Positions 41,981 to 51,346 of a stretch of DNA of 64,000 nucleotides are shown here, piece after piece. The notes under the pieces are model-generated. The model searched no databases and had not been told where the DNA came from. It saw nothing but the letters and a program-made list of their open reading frames with translations. Position 1 is the first letter of the stretch. Every line of letters begins with the position of its first letter. Source of the stretch: Rhodoferax sp. (GTDB lineage: Bacteria > Pseudomonadota > Gammaproteobacteria > Burkholderiales > Burkholderiaceae_C). A program made the position numbers and the translations under genes. The stretch covers positions 655,039 through 719,038 of the forward strand of contig NZ_JABBPD010000004.1 in the NCBI RefSeq assembly GCF_012927445.1, in the 5' to 3' direction.

Positions 41981-42337
41981 TTAGTCCAAAAACTTGCGCC
42001 AGGTTCCGATGTTGTAAACCTTCTGGTAGCCCTTCTTCTTTAGCAATAGTTTTGCCATGCCGCTTCGTGTTCCGCTGGCACAGCAGAGAACAACCGGGGA
42101 CGACTTGGGTATCTCACCGAGTCGGCTTCCCAATTCCGGCAGGGGGATGTTGATTGTTCCAGGTGCGTTCCCATTGGCGAACTCCCCAGCCGATCTAACG
42201 TCGACAAAGATGGCGCCGTCCTTCTTGAGTTCTGGCAGCATGGCAATGACTCTTTTTGAATTCCACCACTTGTACGCCCACCAAAGACCCAAGGCCAGGA
42301 ATGGCCAATACTTTTCAAAAAGACCCAAAAAATCCAT
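41981..42337 (-). CDS. membrane-anchored rhodanese-like protein
   Basis: A 118-residue protein from ATG 42337 (AAGGAG 6 bases upstream), preferred over a 29-residue extension. An N-terminal membrane anchor (YWPFLALGLWWAYKWW) is followed by a single rhodanese domain: IFVDVRSAGEFANG, then VLCCASGTRSGMAKLLL with the catalytic Cys in the loop CASGTRSG. It is a predicted periplasm- or cytoplasm-facing sulfurtransferase. It is divergent from the ubiH-type gene. Confidence 0.88.
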   Translation of the reverse strand: MDFLGLFEKYWPFLALGLWWAYKWWNSKRVIAMLPELKKDGAIFVDVRSAGEFANGNAPGTINIPLPELGSRLGEIPKSSPVVLCCASGTRSGMAKLLLKKKGYQKVYNIGTWRKFLD

Positions 42338-42471
42338 ATAACTCCTTATTAGACTGAATGAATGAAGTATCGGTGAATGCCCGAAAGCGCACTTTTTTGA
42401 TGGCCACCGCTGTGATGAGCCCATTGGGCTGATTGAATAGGGATTTAGCGCGGGCTTCTACAATCCCGAAC

Positions 42472-43611
42472 ATGACTCAACCCTTTGATATTTGCATTCG
42501 CGGCAGTGGCATTGTGGGTCGCACGCTGGCGCTGTTGCTGGCGCGTGAACGTCTTCGCGTGGGCCTGGTGTCGCTGGCCCCAACCGTGGCCAAAAACGAT
42601 TCACCCGAAAAGACGACAACGGCCGACGTGCGGGCTTATGCCTTGAATGCCAAATCCAGAGCCCTGCTGGAATCACTGCGCTGCTGGCCCGATGCCCAGC
42701 ACGCGACCGAAATCCTGTCAATGCAGGTCAAAGGCGACGACGGCGGTGAGGTGAACTTCAGCGCCAGCGACCTCCAGGTTCCCGGTTTGACCTGGATTGT
42801 GGATGTGCCGGTGCTTGAAGCCCAGCTGGCCGAGGCGGTGCGGTTTCAACCCCTCATCGAGTTGCTGGACGCCCCCCAACCGGCCACCCTGACCGTCATC
42901 TGCGAAGGCAAGACCAGCAGCACACGCGCCGAGTTCGGCATTGACTTTGAGGTCACGCCCTATCACCAGCGCGCAATCGCTGCCCGGCTGCGGTGCGAAA
43001 CGCCCCATGCCCAAATCGCCCGCCAGTGGTTTTCGCAGGGCGAAATTCTGGCTTTTTTGCCGATGGGCGGGCCCGAAGGGAACTCTGTCGCCATCGTTTG
43101 GTCTGTTGAAGAGGGTCGCGCGCAGGCGCTGCTGGACGAGAGTCCGGACGAGTTCTGCCAGCAGTTGGTAGCGGCGAGTGAAGGCTGCCTGGGCCAACTC
43201 ACCCTGATCAGTGAGCGAAGCGCCTGGCCGCTGCAGCAGGCGCAAGCCGATCGCTGGGTCGGCCGTCATGACGGCAAGGCGTGGGCCTTGGCCGGTGACG
43301 CCGCGCACAACGTTCATCCGCTGGCCGGGCAAGGCCTGAATTTGGGGCTGGGCGACGTGGCGGCACTGGCAACGGCCTTGCACGAGCGCGAGTACTGGCG
43401 CTCGGTCGGCGACGAAAAACTGCTGCGGCGCTACGAGCGCTCGCGCAAGGCGGCGGTGTTGACCATGGGCGCCACGATGGATGGCCTGCAACAGTTGTTT
43501 TCGCAACGGAGTGCCCCCTGGCAAGCCGCGCGCAACTGGGGCATGAAGGGGTTTGAACGGAGCGGCCTGGTCAAGCAATGGGTCGCACGCCAAGCCATGG
43601 GTTTTAAATAA
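42472..43611 (+). CDS. UbiH/UbiF-family FAD monooxygenase
   Basis: A 379-residue flavoprotein from ATG 42472 (MTQPFDICIRGSGIVGRTLALLLA). The dinucleotide motif GSGIVG and the C-terminal LAGDAAHNVHPLAGQGLNLGLGD are the signatures of ubiquinone-biosynthesis aromatic hydroxylases. The ring position it hydroxylates (UbiH, UbiF or UbiI) cannot be decided from the sequence alone. It is followed after 8 bp by dsbC and probably forms an operon with it. Confidence 0.88.
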   Translation: MTQPFDICIRGSGIVGRTLALLLARERLRVGLVSLAPTVAKNDSPEKTTTADVRAYALNAKSRALLESLRCWPDAQHATEILSMQVKGDDGGEVNFSASDLQVPGLTWIVDVPVLEAQLAEAVRFQPLIELLDAPQPATLTVICEGKTSSTRAEFGIDFEVTPYHQRAIAARLRCETPHAQIARQWFSQGEILAFLPMGGPEGNSVAIVWSVEEGRAQALLDESPDEFCQQLVAASEGCLGQLTLISERSAWPLQQAQADRWVGRHDGKAWALAGDAAHNVHPLAGQGLNLGLGDVAALATALHEREYWRSVGDEKLLRRYERSRKAAVLTMGATMDGLQQLFSQRSAPWQAARNWGMKGFERSGLVKQWVARQAMGFK

Positions 43612-43619
43612 TTGACGGG

Positions 43620-44339
43620 ATGATGATGAACTTGATGAAAACCGCCTTGCTGGCCGCCACTCTGGTGGCGGCTTTTAGCGTCAGCGCCCAGGAGGCCACC
43701 ATTCGCAAGAATCTGGGCGAGCGGATTCCTCAGCTGAAGAAAATCGACGAGGTCACCAAGAGCCCCATGCCCGGCCTGTTTGAAATTCGGGTCAACGGTA
43801 CCGATATTTTCTACACCGACGCTGAAGGCAATTTCCTGGTTCAGGGCAATCTGATCGACACCAAACAACGCCGCAACCTGACTGAAGAACGCATCGACAA
43901 GCTGACCGCCATCAGTTTTGACTCGCTGCCGATCAAGGATGCCTTCACCATCGTGCGCGGCAATGGCAAACGCAAGCTGGCCGTCTTTGAAGACCCCAAT
44001 TGCGGCTACTGCAAACGCTTCGAGCACGACCTGCAAAAAGTGGACAACGTGACGATTCACATGTTCCTCTACCCCATTCTCAGTGCGGACTCTGCCGAGA
44101 AGTCCAAGCACATCTGGTGTGCCAAAGACAAAGCCAAATCCTGGCAAGACTGGATGGTGCGGGACCAGTTGCCCAAAGCAGCGAGCTGCGATAGCGCCGC
44201 CATCGAGCGCAACGTGGAGTTGGGCCGCAAGTACAAGATTACCGGCACCCCGACGCTGGTCTTCGTGGACGGCACCCGCGTGCCCGGTGCCATCAGCACC
44301 GCCCAAGTTGAAAAACACCTGACCGACGCCAAGAACTGA
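43620..44339 (+). CDS. dsbC: thiol:disulfide isomerase DsbC
   Basis: A 239-residue periplasmic protein with a signal peptide (MKTALLAATLVAAFSVSAQE). The N-terminal cystatin-like dimerisation domain (about 25-85) is followed by a thioredoxin domain with the active site PNCGYCKRFE and the cis-Pro loop GTPTLVF. It corrects non-native disulfides. It overlaps the M61 peptidase start as TGATG. Confidence 0.95.
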   Translation: MMMNLMKTALLAATLVAAFSVSAQEATIRKNLGERIPQLKKIDEVTKSPMPGLFEIRVNGTDIFYTDAEGNFLVQGNLIDTKQRRNLTEERIDKLTAISFDSLPIKDAFTIVRGNGKRKLAVFEDPNCGYCKRFEHDLQKVDNVTIHMFLYPILSADSAEKSKHIWCAKDKAKSWQDWMVRDQLPKAASCDSAAIERNVELGRKYKITGTPTLVFVDGTRVPGAISTAQVEKHLTDAKN

Positions 44340-46156
44340 TGACCACCGCTGCCGTTGGCTACAGCGTGCGGGTGCAAGACCTGCATGCCCATCTGTTTCA
44401 GGTCACGCTGACCATCGCGCAGCCCGCACCCTTGCAGCGGGTCAGCCTGCCCGCCTGGATTCCGGGCAGCTATCTGGTGCGTGAGTTTTCCAAAAGCTTG
44501 CAACGCTTGCAAGCGCACCAGGGCGCCACATCGGTGGCACTGACGCAGCTCGACAAGTGCAGCTGGCAAGCCGAATGCGCGGCGAACCAGCCGCTGGTGC
44601 TAAGCTACGAAATCTACGCCTTTGACAACTCGGTCCGCACCGCCTGGCTGGACGCAGCGCGCGGCTTCTTCAATGGCACCAGCCTGTTCCTGCAAGTCGC
44701 AGGCCAGGAAAACTTGCCCCATGCGCTGGAACTGCGGGCGAACAAGGCATCCCCCAACTGGCAGGTTGCCACCGGACTGACACCCAAAAAAACCAATAAG
44801 AGCGGCTTCGGCCGCTATCTCGCCGCCAACTACGACGAACTGGTGGACTGCCCGGTGGAGATGGGCGAGTTCTGGAGTGGCTCTTTTGTGGCGGGCGGCA
44901 TCCCGCACCGTTTTGTGGTGACCGGCGCGCCCCCCAGCTTTGACGGCGACCGGCTGCTGGCCGACGCGCAACAGATTTGCGAAGCTGAAATCCGTTTCTG
45001 GCACGGCCCCAAGGCCGGCAGTCGCGCCAGCAACCAACCACCGCAGCAGAGCTACCTGTTCATGCTCAACGCCGTGGACGATGGCTACGGCGGCCTGGAG
45101 CATCGCAACTCCACCGCGCTGATTTGCACCCGCAAAGACCTGCCGCGTCTGAGCAACCCGGCGCTGCTGCCGCACACGACCCAACCGCCGACCATGCAAC
45201 CCAAGCCATCCGAGGGTTACACCACGCTGCTGGGTCTCATCAGCCATGAGTATTTCCATACCTGGAACGTCAAGCGACTGCGCCCGGCCGAATTTACCCG
45301 TTACGACTACGCCCAGGAAAACTACACGCAACTGCTCTGGTTTTTTGAAGGCTTTACCAGCTACTACGACGATCTGCTGCTGCGCCGGGCCGGACTGGTT
45401 GACGACACCACCTACCTGAAGCTGCTGACCAAGACCGTCAACCAGGTGCTACAGACGCCCGGGCGCGAGGTGCAATCCGTGGCGCAGGCCAGCTTTGACG
45501 CTTGGGTGAAGTACTACCGGCAGGACGAGAACACGCCCAACGCCACGGTCAGCTATTACACCAAGGGCGCGCTGGTGGCCTTGTGTCTGGACCTGACGCT
45601 GCGTCATGAGGGGCAAACAACCCTCGATGCGGTGATGCGGGCCTTGTGGCTGCGCTGCAAGGGTGGCCCCATGCGTGAGAGTGATCTGTCCAATGTGCTG
45701 GAAGCCCTCTCGGGTCGGTCTTTTGCCAAAGAGATTGCACACTGGGTGCATGGCACCGCAGCCCTGCCCCTCCAGGCACTGCTCGACGGGCAAGGCATCG
45801 CCGTGCTGGAAGAGCCAGCCCAGATCGCGCAACGCCTCGGCCTGCGCGTGGCGGAGAGCAACGGGATTGTGATCAAAACCGTTTTGCGCGGGGGCGCCGC
45901 TGAATCCGCCGGGTTCGCCGCGGGCGATGAATGGCTGGGGCTTGAAGTCGGGACGGCCAAGTCCGCCACCCACTGGCGCCTCAGCAAGCTGGATGATTTG
46001 TTGCTTTATGCGGGCACGGCCACCCAGGTCATCGCCCTGGTGGCACGCGACAAGCGACTGATGAAACTGTCGCTGTCACTGCCCAAGGCCGTCACCACCT
46101 GGCGGCTGGTGGCGCGCGACGGCCAACGAGTTGGCCAGTGGCTCAACGCCGCCTGA
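44339..46156 (+). CDS. M61-family glycyl aminopeptidase with PDZ domain
   Basis: A 605-residue protein. The N-terminal beta domain (AWIPGSYLVREFSK) is followed by the zinc site HEYFHTWNVKRLRP and a downstream Glu in LLWFFEGFTSYYDDLLL, with GYGGLEHRNST as the substrate-binding loop. The C-terminal 130 residues form a PDZ-like domain. No signal peptide is evident, so it is probably cytoplasmic. The start codon overlaps the dsbC stop. The physiological substrate is unknown. Confidence 0.93.
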   Translation: MTTAAVGYSVRVQDLHAHLFQVTLTIAQPAPLQRVSLPAWIPGSYLVREFSKSLQRLQAHQGATSVALTQLDKCSWQAECAANQPLVLSYEIYAFDNSVRTAWLDAARGFFNGTSLFLQVAGQENLPHALELRANKASPNWQVATGLTPKKTNKSGFGRYLAANYDELVDCPVEMGEFWSGSFVAGGIPHRFVVTGAPPSFDGDRLLADAQQICEAEIRFWHGPKAGSRASNQPPQQSYLFMLNAVDDGYGGLEHRNSTALICTRKDLPRLSNPALLPHTTQPPTMQPKPSEGYTTLLGLISHEYFHTWNVKRLRPAEFTRYDYAQENYTQLLWFFEGFTSYYDDLLLRRAGLVDDTTYLKLLTKTVNQVLQTPGREVQSVAQASFDAWVKYYRQDENTPNATVSYYTKGALVALCLDLTLRHEGQTTLDAVMRALWLRCKGGPMRESDLSNVLEALSGRSFAKEIAHWVHGTAALPLQALLDGQGIAVLEEPAQIAQRLGLRVAESNGIVIKTVLRGGAAESAGFAAGDEWLGLEVGTAKSATHWRLSKLDDLLLYAGTATQVIALVARDKRLMKLSLSLPKAVTTWRLVARDGQRVGQWLNAA

Positions 46157-46198
46157 TTTTCTTTCGATGTCAACCATTAACAAAAACCGGAGAACTGC

Positions 46199-46978
46199 AT
46201 GAACTACGAACTGATCAACGTCCGCACCGAAGCCGACAAAGTCGGCATCATCACCCTGAATCGCCCCAAGCAACTCAACGCACTGAACGACCAGCTGATG
46301 ACGGAGTTGGGCACCGCACTCAAAGCCTTTGATGCGGACCCGGCCATTGGCTGCATGATCATTACCGGCAGCGAAAAAGCCTTTGCTGCCGGGGCCGACA
46401 TTGGCGCCATGGCCAGCTATACCTTTGCCGATGTGTACAAAAGCGACTACATCACCCGCAACTGGGAACAGATTCGCTTAATCCGCAAACCCGTCATTGC
46501 CGCCGTCAGCGGCTTCGCACTCGGTGGCGGCTGTGAACTGGCCATGATGTGCGACTTCATCATCGCCGCGGACAACGCCCGCTTCGGCCAACCTGAAATC
46601 AAACTGGGCGTGATTCCCGGCGCCGGCGGCACCCAACGTCTGCCACGCGCCGTGGGCAAAGCCAAGGCCATGGACCTGGCCCTGACCGGCCGCATGATGG
46701 ACGCGGTTGAGGCCGAGCGCGCCGGTCTGGTCAGCCGCGTCGTGCCGCTGGACAAGCTGATGGAGGAGGCGCTGGGCGCCGCTTTGATGATCAGTGATTT
46801 CTCACAAATTGCCACCATGGCCGCCAAAGAATCCGTCAACCGCTCGTTTGAAGGCACCCTGAGCGACGGCATCAGTTTTGAACGCCGCATGTTCCACGCC
46901 CTGTTTGCCACCGCCGATCAAAAAGAAGGCATGGACGCCTTTGTGAACAAACGCAAAGCAAATTTCAAGAACCTGTGA
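46199..46978 (+). CDS. enoyl-CoA hydratase
   Basis: A 259-residue crotonase-fold enzyme. [12 protein letters not shown] is the first oxyanion-hole motif, [16 protein letters not shown] holds one catalytic Glu region, and [22 protein letters not shown] holds the other. It hydrates trans-2-enoyl-CoA in beta-oxidation; the close similarity to mitochondrial-type short-chain hydratases suggests butyryl-length substrates. ACCGGAGA lies before ATG. It is followed by tRNA-Met. Confidence 0.95.
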   Translation: MNYELINVRTEADKVGIITLNRPKQLNALNDQLMTELGTALKAFDADPAIGCMIITGSEKAFAAGADIGAMASYTFADVYKSDYITRNWEQIRLIRKPVIAAVSGFALGGGCELAMMCDFIIAADNARFGQPEIKLGVIPGAGGTQRLPRAVGKAKAMDLALTGRMMDAVEAERAGLVSRVVPLDKLMEEALGAALMISDFSQIATMAAKESVNRSFEGTLSDGISFERRMFHALFATADQKEGMDAFVNKRKANFKNL

Positions 46979-47015
46979 TGAATGCGGCTTCTAGTTGCTA
47001 TAATCTGCGGCTGTC

Positions 47016-47092
47016 GGTGATATAGCTCAGTTGGTTAGAGCGCAGCATTCATAATGCTGATGTCGGTGGTTCAAATCCACCTATCACCACCA
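47016..47092 (+). tRNA. tRNA-Met (CAT anticodon)
   Basis: A 77-nt gene with a complete cloverleaf: acceptor GGTGATA/TATCACC, D arm AGCTCAGTTGGTTAGAGC, anticodon stem CAGCA-TTCATAA-TGCTG with CAT, T arm GGTGG-TTCAAAT-CCACC, and encoded CCA. The identity elements fit an elongator Met tRNA (or a lysidine-modified Ile2; I favour Met, since the acceptor ends G-C paired with discriminator A). Confidence 0.93.
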
Positions 47093-47102
47093 AATTATTC
47101 AG

Positions 47103-47136
47103 AACCCGCATCAGCAGCTGTTGATGTGGGTTTTTT
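47103..47136 (+). terminator. intrinsic terminator after tRNA-Met
   Basis: AACCCGCATCA (47103-47113) pairs with TGATGTGGGTT (47122-47132; one G-T pair), followed by a T run to 47136. It lies 10 bp after the tRNA CCA end. Confidence 0.9.
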
Positions 47137-47271
47137 GTTGATGCGCCCGCTGGCTGAGCGCCCCTGGTTCTGTCGATCAATGCCATCGATGCCAAGCTAT
47201 TGATTTACAATGGATTTTTTACAGGTTGAGATTCTTCAACCTGAATTCGCCTCTCAAACCCCAGCCTCTGG

Positions 47272-47736
47272 ATGAACACCATGAACCGCTGCCTGCCCCT
47301 GCCAATGCTCCGTTTTCTGCTGATGCTGGCCCTTGTCTGCACGGCCACCTCCAGTCCCATGCCCGTCGCGGCGCAAACCACGCTGCGCCAGTTTCCACTG
47401 GCGGCCAAGCGTGGCCTGCTGGAGGTAACGGCGCCGCCGGCGGTGCTGATGAGCGGCACGCCCGAGCGGCTGTCGCCGGGCGCCCGCATCAAGGGCGTCA
47501 ACAACGAACTGGTGATGTCCGGCTCCTTGGTCGGCACCCGCGTGCTGGTCAACTACCGGCGCGATGCGCAGGGGCAGATTCATGAAGTCTGGATCCTGAG
47601 CCCCGAAGAAGCGCAAGAAAAACGCAGCGGGATGGAGCCGGTGACGAACTTCATTTTTGGCTCAGACGCCGACAAGCCCAAAACGGATGACGGCAACACG
47701 CCGTACAACCAGCTGCCCAAGTATCCTCGGCAGTAA
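47272..47736 (+). CDS. exported hypothetical protein
   Basis: A 154-residue protein with a signal peptide (MLRFLLMLALVCTATSSPMPVAAQ). The mature part is beta-rich (GLLEVTAPPAVLMSG, ARIKGVNNELVMSGSLVGTRVLVNYRRD, HEVWILSPEEA) and ends in a charged, flexible tail. It is a conserved type of small periplasmic protein in Burkholderiales that I cannot name functionally. A dispersed repeat copy in minus orientation follows (47773-47820). Confidence 0.8.
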   Translation: MNTMNRCLPLPMLRFLLMLALVCTATSSPMPVAAQTTLRQFPLAAKRGLLEVTAPPAVLMSGTPERLSPGARIKGVNNELVMSGSLVGTRVLVNYRRDAQGQIHEVWILSPEEAQEKRSGMEPVTNFIFGSDADKPKTDDGNTPYNQLPKYPRQ

Positions 47737-47772
47737 CGGCGTTGGTCCGCCCCTCGAAATTTATATAAAACA

Positions 47773-47820
47773 GGCGCTAGCCCCCGTCTTATATGCGCAA
47801 GCAGCTACAAATACAGTAGC
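47773..47820 (-). repeat. dispersed repeat copy upstream of miaB (minus orientation)
   Basis: On the minus strand it reads GCTACTGTATTTGTAGC (47820-47804), then TGCTTGCGC and GACGGGGGCTAGCGCC. The head has GCTAC/GTAGC instead of GCTAT/ATAGC, a compensatory change that keeps the pairing. Confidence 0.8.
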
Positions 47821-47840
47821 AATTAACCTGAATTCTCTCC

Positions 47841-49199
47841 ATGTCCAAAAAAGTCTTTATCAAAACCTTCGGCTGCCAGATGAACGAGTACGACTCGGGC
47901 AAGATGGCCGATGTGCTGAATGCCGCACAGGGCTACGAGCCGACCGACAACGTGGAAGAAGCCGACCTGATTTTGTTCAACACCTGCTCGGTGCGGGAGA
48001 AAGCGCAGGAGAAAGTGTTTTCTGATCTGGGGCGCGTCAAGCACCTGAAAGAAAAAGGGGTGCTGATCGGTGTTGGCGGCTGTGTCGCCAGCCAGGAAGG
48101 CGCCGCCATCATTGCCCGCGCCCCGTATGTGGACGTGGTGTTTGGCCCGCAAACCCTGCACCGCCTGCCGCAATTGCTGGCACAGCGTGACCGGCAGAAC
48201 CGCTCGCAAGTCGACATCAGCTTTCCCGAAATCGAAAAGTTTGACCACCTGCCGCCAGCGCGTGTCGAAGGCGCCACCGCTTTTGTCAGCATCATGGAAG
48301 GCTGCTCCAAATACTGCAGTTACTGCGTCGTGCCCTACACCCGGGGCGAAGAAGTGTCACGCCCGTTTGAGGATGTGCTGGTCGAGGTGGCCGGGCTGGC
48401 GGACCAGGGCGTGAAAGAAGTCACGCTGCTGGGCCAGAACGTGAACGCCTACCGCGCCCGCATGGTGAGCGACGCCGCATCGCCCTCCAGTGAAATGGCC
48501 GACTTTGCCACGCTGCTGGAGTACGTGGCCGACATTCCCGGCATTGAGCGCATCCGCTACATGACGAGCCACCCCAACGAGTTCACGCCAGCGCTGATTG
48601 CCGCTTACGAGAAAATTCCGAAGCTGGTGAGTCACCTGCATTTGCCGGTGCAACACGGCTCCGACCGCATTTTGATGGCGATGAAGCGCGGCTACACCGC
48701 AATGGAATACAAATCGACCGTGCGCAAACTGCGCGCCATCCGGCCCGACATGGCGATGAGCAGCGACTTCATCGTCGGCTTCCCCGGCGAGACCGAAGAC
48801 GACTTCGGCAAGATGATGAAACTGATTGACGATGTTGGCTTTGACAATTCGTTCAGCTTTATCTTCAGCCCGCGCCCCGGCACGCCTGCGGCCAATCTGC
48901 ATGACGACACGCCGCATGAGGTGAAGCTGCGCCGGCTGCAACATCTGCAGTCGGTCATCAACGACAGCATCAAGCGCATCTCGGAGAGTCGCCTGAACAC
49001 GGTGCAGCGCATTTTGGTGGAAGGCCCGTCCAAGCGCGATGCCGCCGAGCTGATGGGCCGCACCGAGTGCAACCGGGTCGTCAATTTCGTCGGACCGACC
49101 GAGATGATCGGGCAGTTGGTGGACGTCAAGATTACCGAGACACGCTCTTACTCGTTGCGCGGCGACGTGCTCCCCCAACACATTGCCGAGCCGGCCTGA
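47841..49199 (+). CDS. miaB: tRNA-2-methylthio-N6-isopentenyladenosine synthase MiaB
   Basis: A 452-residue methylthiotransferase acting on A37 of tRNAs. The N-terminal cluster Cys are in [20 protein letters not shown] and GVGGCVASQ. The radical SAM motif is [15 protein letters not shown]. The TRAM domain is at the C-terminus ([27 protein letters not shown]). The dispersed repeat lies just upstream. The histidine kinase gene follows closely. Confidence 0.98.
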   Translation: MSKKVFIKTFGCQMNEYDSGKMADVLNAAQGYEPTDNVEEADLILFNTCSVREKAQEKVFSDLGRVKHLKEKGVLIGVGGCVASQEGAAIIARAPYVDVVFGPQTLHRLPQLLAQRDRQNRSQVDISFPEIEKFDHLPPARVEGATAFVSIMEGCSKYCSYCVVPYTRGEEVSRPFEDVLVEVAGLADQGVKEVTLLGQNVNAYRARMVSDAASPSSEMADFATLLEYVADIPGIERIRYMTSHPNEFTPALIAAYEKIPKLVSHLHLPVQHGSDRILMAMKRGYTAMEYKSTVRKLRAIRPDMAMSSDFIVGFPGETEDDFGKMMKLIDDVGFDNSFSFIFSPRPGTPAANLHDDTPHEVKLRRLQHLQSVINDSIKRISESRLNTVQRILVEGPSKRDAAELMGRTECNRVVNFVGPTEMIGQLVDVKITETRSYSLRGDVLPQHIAEPA

Positions 49200-49254
49200 G
49201 GCGGCCACCTTGCTGGGAAACCGCCTGCTCTACGGCACCCGACACCCGTTGAGA

Positions 49255-50676
49255 ATGCTGCAGCGATTTTCGTTTCGGCAGCTCCTGGTCATCGCTTTTC
49301 TGCTGATTGCCGCCTTGCTCGGCGCAGCCTCGCTGCGCGCCCTGTTCACACTGGAAGACCTGACTCTGCAAAGCCGCGACGGCGCGGCGCAAGCGCTGGA
49401 ACTCAGCCGCTTGGCCCAGACCCTGAGCGAGCTCAGTGTCTCGATGGAGCGCGCCTCGCGCCAGTCGGTGGTGCTGGACGACCGCGTTCTGCGCAAGCGC
49501 TTTGCCGACGAGGCCCGTGACGCCAGCAACACCCTGGCCAGCATGACCGCCGAAGGCCTGGCCAGCGGCAGCAAGCGGGACTGGCTGGCGCACCTGCAAA
49601 CCGTGGGCAATCTGCTGACCGGCCCGCCCGAGACCGCGCTGGACCGGGAACGCCAGCTGGCGCAGGAGTTTCGCGAACTGGCGGTCGTCAATTCGGCCAT
49701 CGCGCTGCAGGTGCAGCAGACTATCCAGCAACGCAACAAATCACTGGAAACCAAGCTGGAAGACAGCCGCCGGCACCTGGCGCAACAAGTCACCTGGGCC
49801 ATCGCGCTGGCGGTCGCCATGGCGCTGGCCTTCGGCATCTGGTTCACCCTGCCGCTGAGGCGGCTGGAGCGCGCCATCGTCGGCCTCGGCGAAAACCGGC
49901 TCGATCAGGTGATCGCCATCCGGGGCCCGGCTGACTTGGCGCTGGTGGGGCAGCGGCTGAACTGGCTGCGGCTGCGGCTGGTTGAGCTGGACGCCGACAA
50001 ATCGCGCTTTTTGCGCCATATCTCCCACGAACTCAAAACCCCGCTGGCCTCAATGCGGGAAGGGGTCTCCCTGCTGGAAGATGGTGTGGCCGGCGAGCTG
50101 AACCATGAACAACTCGAAATTGCCCAAATCCTGAAGCACAACACCGGCGTCTTGCAGAGCCAGATTGAAGATTTGCTGCGGTTCAATACGGCCGCGTTTG
50201 AGGCCCGCCAGTTGCACCGAAAAACCACCAACTTGCTTGAATTGATGGAATCGCAGGTGGACGCGCAGCGTCTGCAATGGCGTGCGCGCGACTTGTCGGT
50301 CACCGTCACCGGCGAGCGGACGATGGTGGAGGTCGACCCCGAAAAAATCGGCACCGTGCTGGCCAACCTGTTGTCCAACGCCATCCGCTACTCGCCGCTC
50401 AACGGCCTGATCCGGCTCGAGTTGAGCACCCTGCCGGGCCTGGTCCGGATCGACATTCACGACCAGGGCGTTGGCGTGGCTCTGACAGATCGGGAGCGGA
50501 TTTTTGAGCCGTTTTACCGTGGCGAACGCCAACCGACCGATATGGTCCGGGGCAGCGGCATTGGCTTGTCCATCGTTCACGAATATATTGCGGCACACGG
50601 CGGCCGCATCGAGCTGCTACCGGACCAACCCGGTGCCCACTTCAGAATTGAGATTCCCCATGTTTTTAAATCCTGA
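49255..50676 (+). CDS. glrK: GlrK (QseE)-type sensor histidine kinase
   Basis: A 473-residue inner-membrane kinase. I chose ATG 49255 (MLQRFSFRQLLVIAFLLIAALLG) because it places TM1 at the N-terminus; longer frames overlap miaB. TM2 is near 180-200, then HAMP, then HisKA with FLRHISHELKTPLASMREG, an N-box NLLSNAIRYSP and G-boxes ending GSGIGLSIVHEYI. The following genes (a lipoprotein and a sigma-54 regulator) give the GlrK-QseG-GlrR order of enterobacteria. It is probably an envelope-stress or amino-sugar-related sensor. The 3' end overlaps the lipoprotein gene by 17 bases. Confidence 0.9.
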   Translation: MLQRFSFRQLLVIAFLLIAALLGAASLRALFTLEDLTLQSRDGAAQALELSRLAQTLSELSVSMERASRQSVVLDDRVLRKRFADEARDASNTLASMTAEGLASGSKRDWLAHLQTVGNLLTGPPETALDRERQLAQEFRELAVVNSAIALQVQQTIQQRNKSLETKLEDSRRHLAQQVTWAIALAVAMALAFGIWFTLPLRRLERAIVGLGENRLDQVIAIRGPADLALVGQRLNWLRLRLVELDADKSRFLRHISHELKTPLASMREGVSLLEDGVAGELNHEQLEIAQILKHNTGVLQSQIEDLLRFNTAAFEARQLHRKTTNLLELMESQVDAQRLQWRARDLSVTVTGERTMVEVDPEKIGTVLANLLSNAIRYSPLNGLIRLELSTLPGLVRIDIHDQGVGVALTDRERIFEPFYRGERQPTDMVRGSGIGLSIVHEYIAAHGGRIELLPDQPGAHFRIEIPHVFKS

Positions 50677-51346
50677 AACTTCTGCCTCCCATGCCCTGCG
50701 CCGGCTCCGGACCGGCTTGCTGGCGGCCCTCACGGCGACGGTGCTGGCGGCCTGCAGTACCACCACCGCGCCCGGCCCCGTCTGCCAGACCGAGGACGAG
50801 GCGCCAAGCACTGGCACGGAGCCGTCTGTGATGGCCAGCCCCCAGCCAACAACCAGTCCCCTGGTCGCGCCGGCCAGCCCGGCCACGCCGATCACGAACC
50901 AGGCCGTCGCCCGCATGCTGGCCTATGCCGAACGGGTGCATCTGATGTCGCCGACAGAATTGAGCCAGGAAGCGACCCGCTTGGACAACGGGGCCAGCCC
51001 CACCGAGCAGATGCAGCGCTCCCTGGTGTTGAGCCAGATGCTGCAACTGCCTGAACTGATCCGGGCGCAGGAACTGCTGGCCCGCGTGCTCGCCAACAAC
51101 AGCATGGAGGCGCAGTCGCTGCATGCCCTGGCCCGCCTGCTGGCCGCGCGCTATGGCGAGTTCCGCCGCCTGGAAGATCAGCTGGAGAAACAAACGCAAC
51201 AGACGCGCGAGGTGCAACGCAAGCTCGACCAGACCAATGAACGGCTGGAGGCGCTGAAGGCCATCGAGCGCAGCCTCACCAGCCACCCACCGGCCCCCAA
51301 GTCGTCACCCCCGGCCAAACGCAGCAACCCGTCCCCCGCCCCATGA
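50660..51346 (+). CDS. QseG-like outer-membrane lipoprotein
   Basis: A 228-residue protein from ATG 50660. The signal peptide ends in the lipobox LAAC (LLAALTATVLAAC). A Pro/Thr-rich linker, a helical domain (MLAYAERVHLMSPTELSQEATRL) and a C-terminal coiled coil (FRRLEDQLEKQTQQTREVQRKLDQTNERLEAL) follow. Location between glrK and glrR matches QseG, which stimulates GlrK in E. coli. Sequence similarity to QseG is not clear by eye, so the assignment is by gene order. It overlaps glrR (ATGA). Confidence 0.75.
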   Translation: MFLNPETSASHALRRLRTGLLAALTATVLAACSTTTAPGPVCQTEDEAPSTGTEPSVMASPQPTTSPLVAPASPATPITNQAVARMLAYAERVHLMSPTELSQEATRLDNGASPTEQMQRSLVLSQMLQLPELIRAQELLARVLANNSMEAQSLHALARLLAARYGEFRRLEDQLEKQTQQTREVQRKLDQTNERLEALKAIERSLTSHPPAPKSSPPAKRSNPSPAP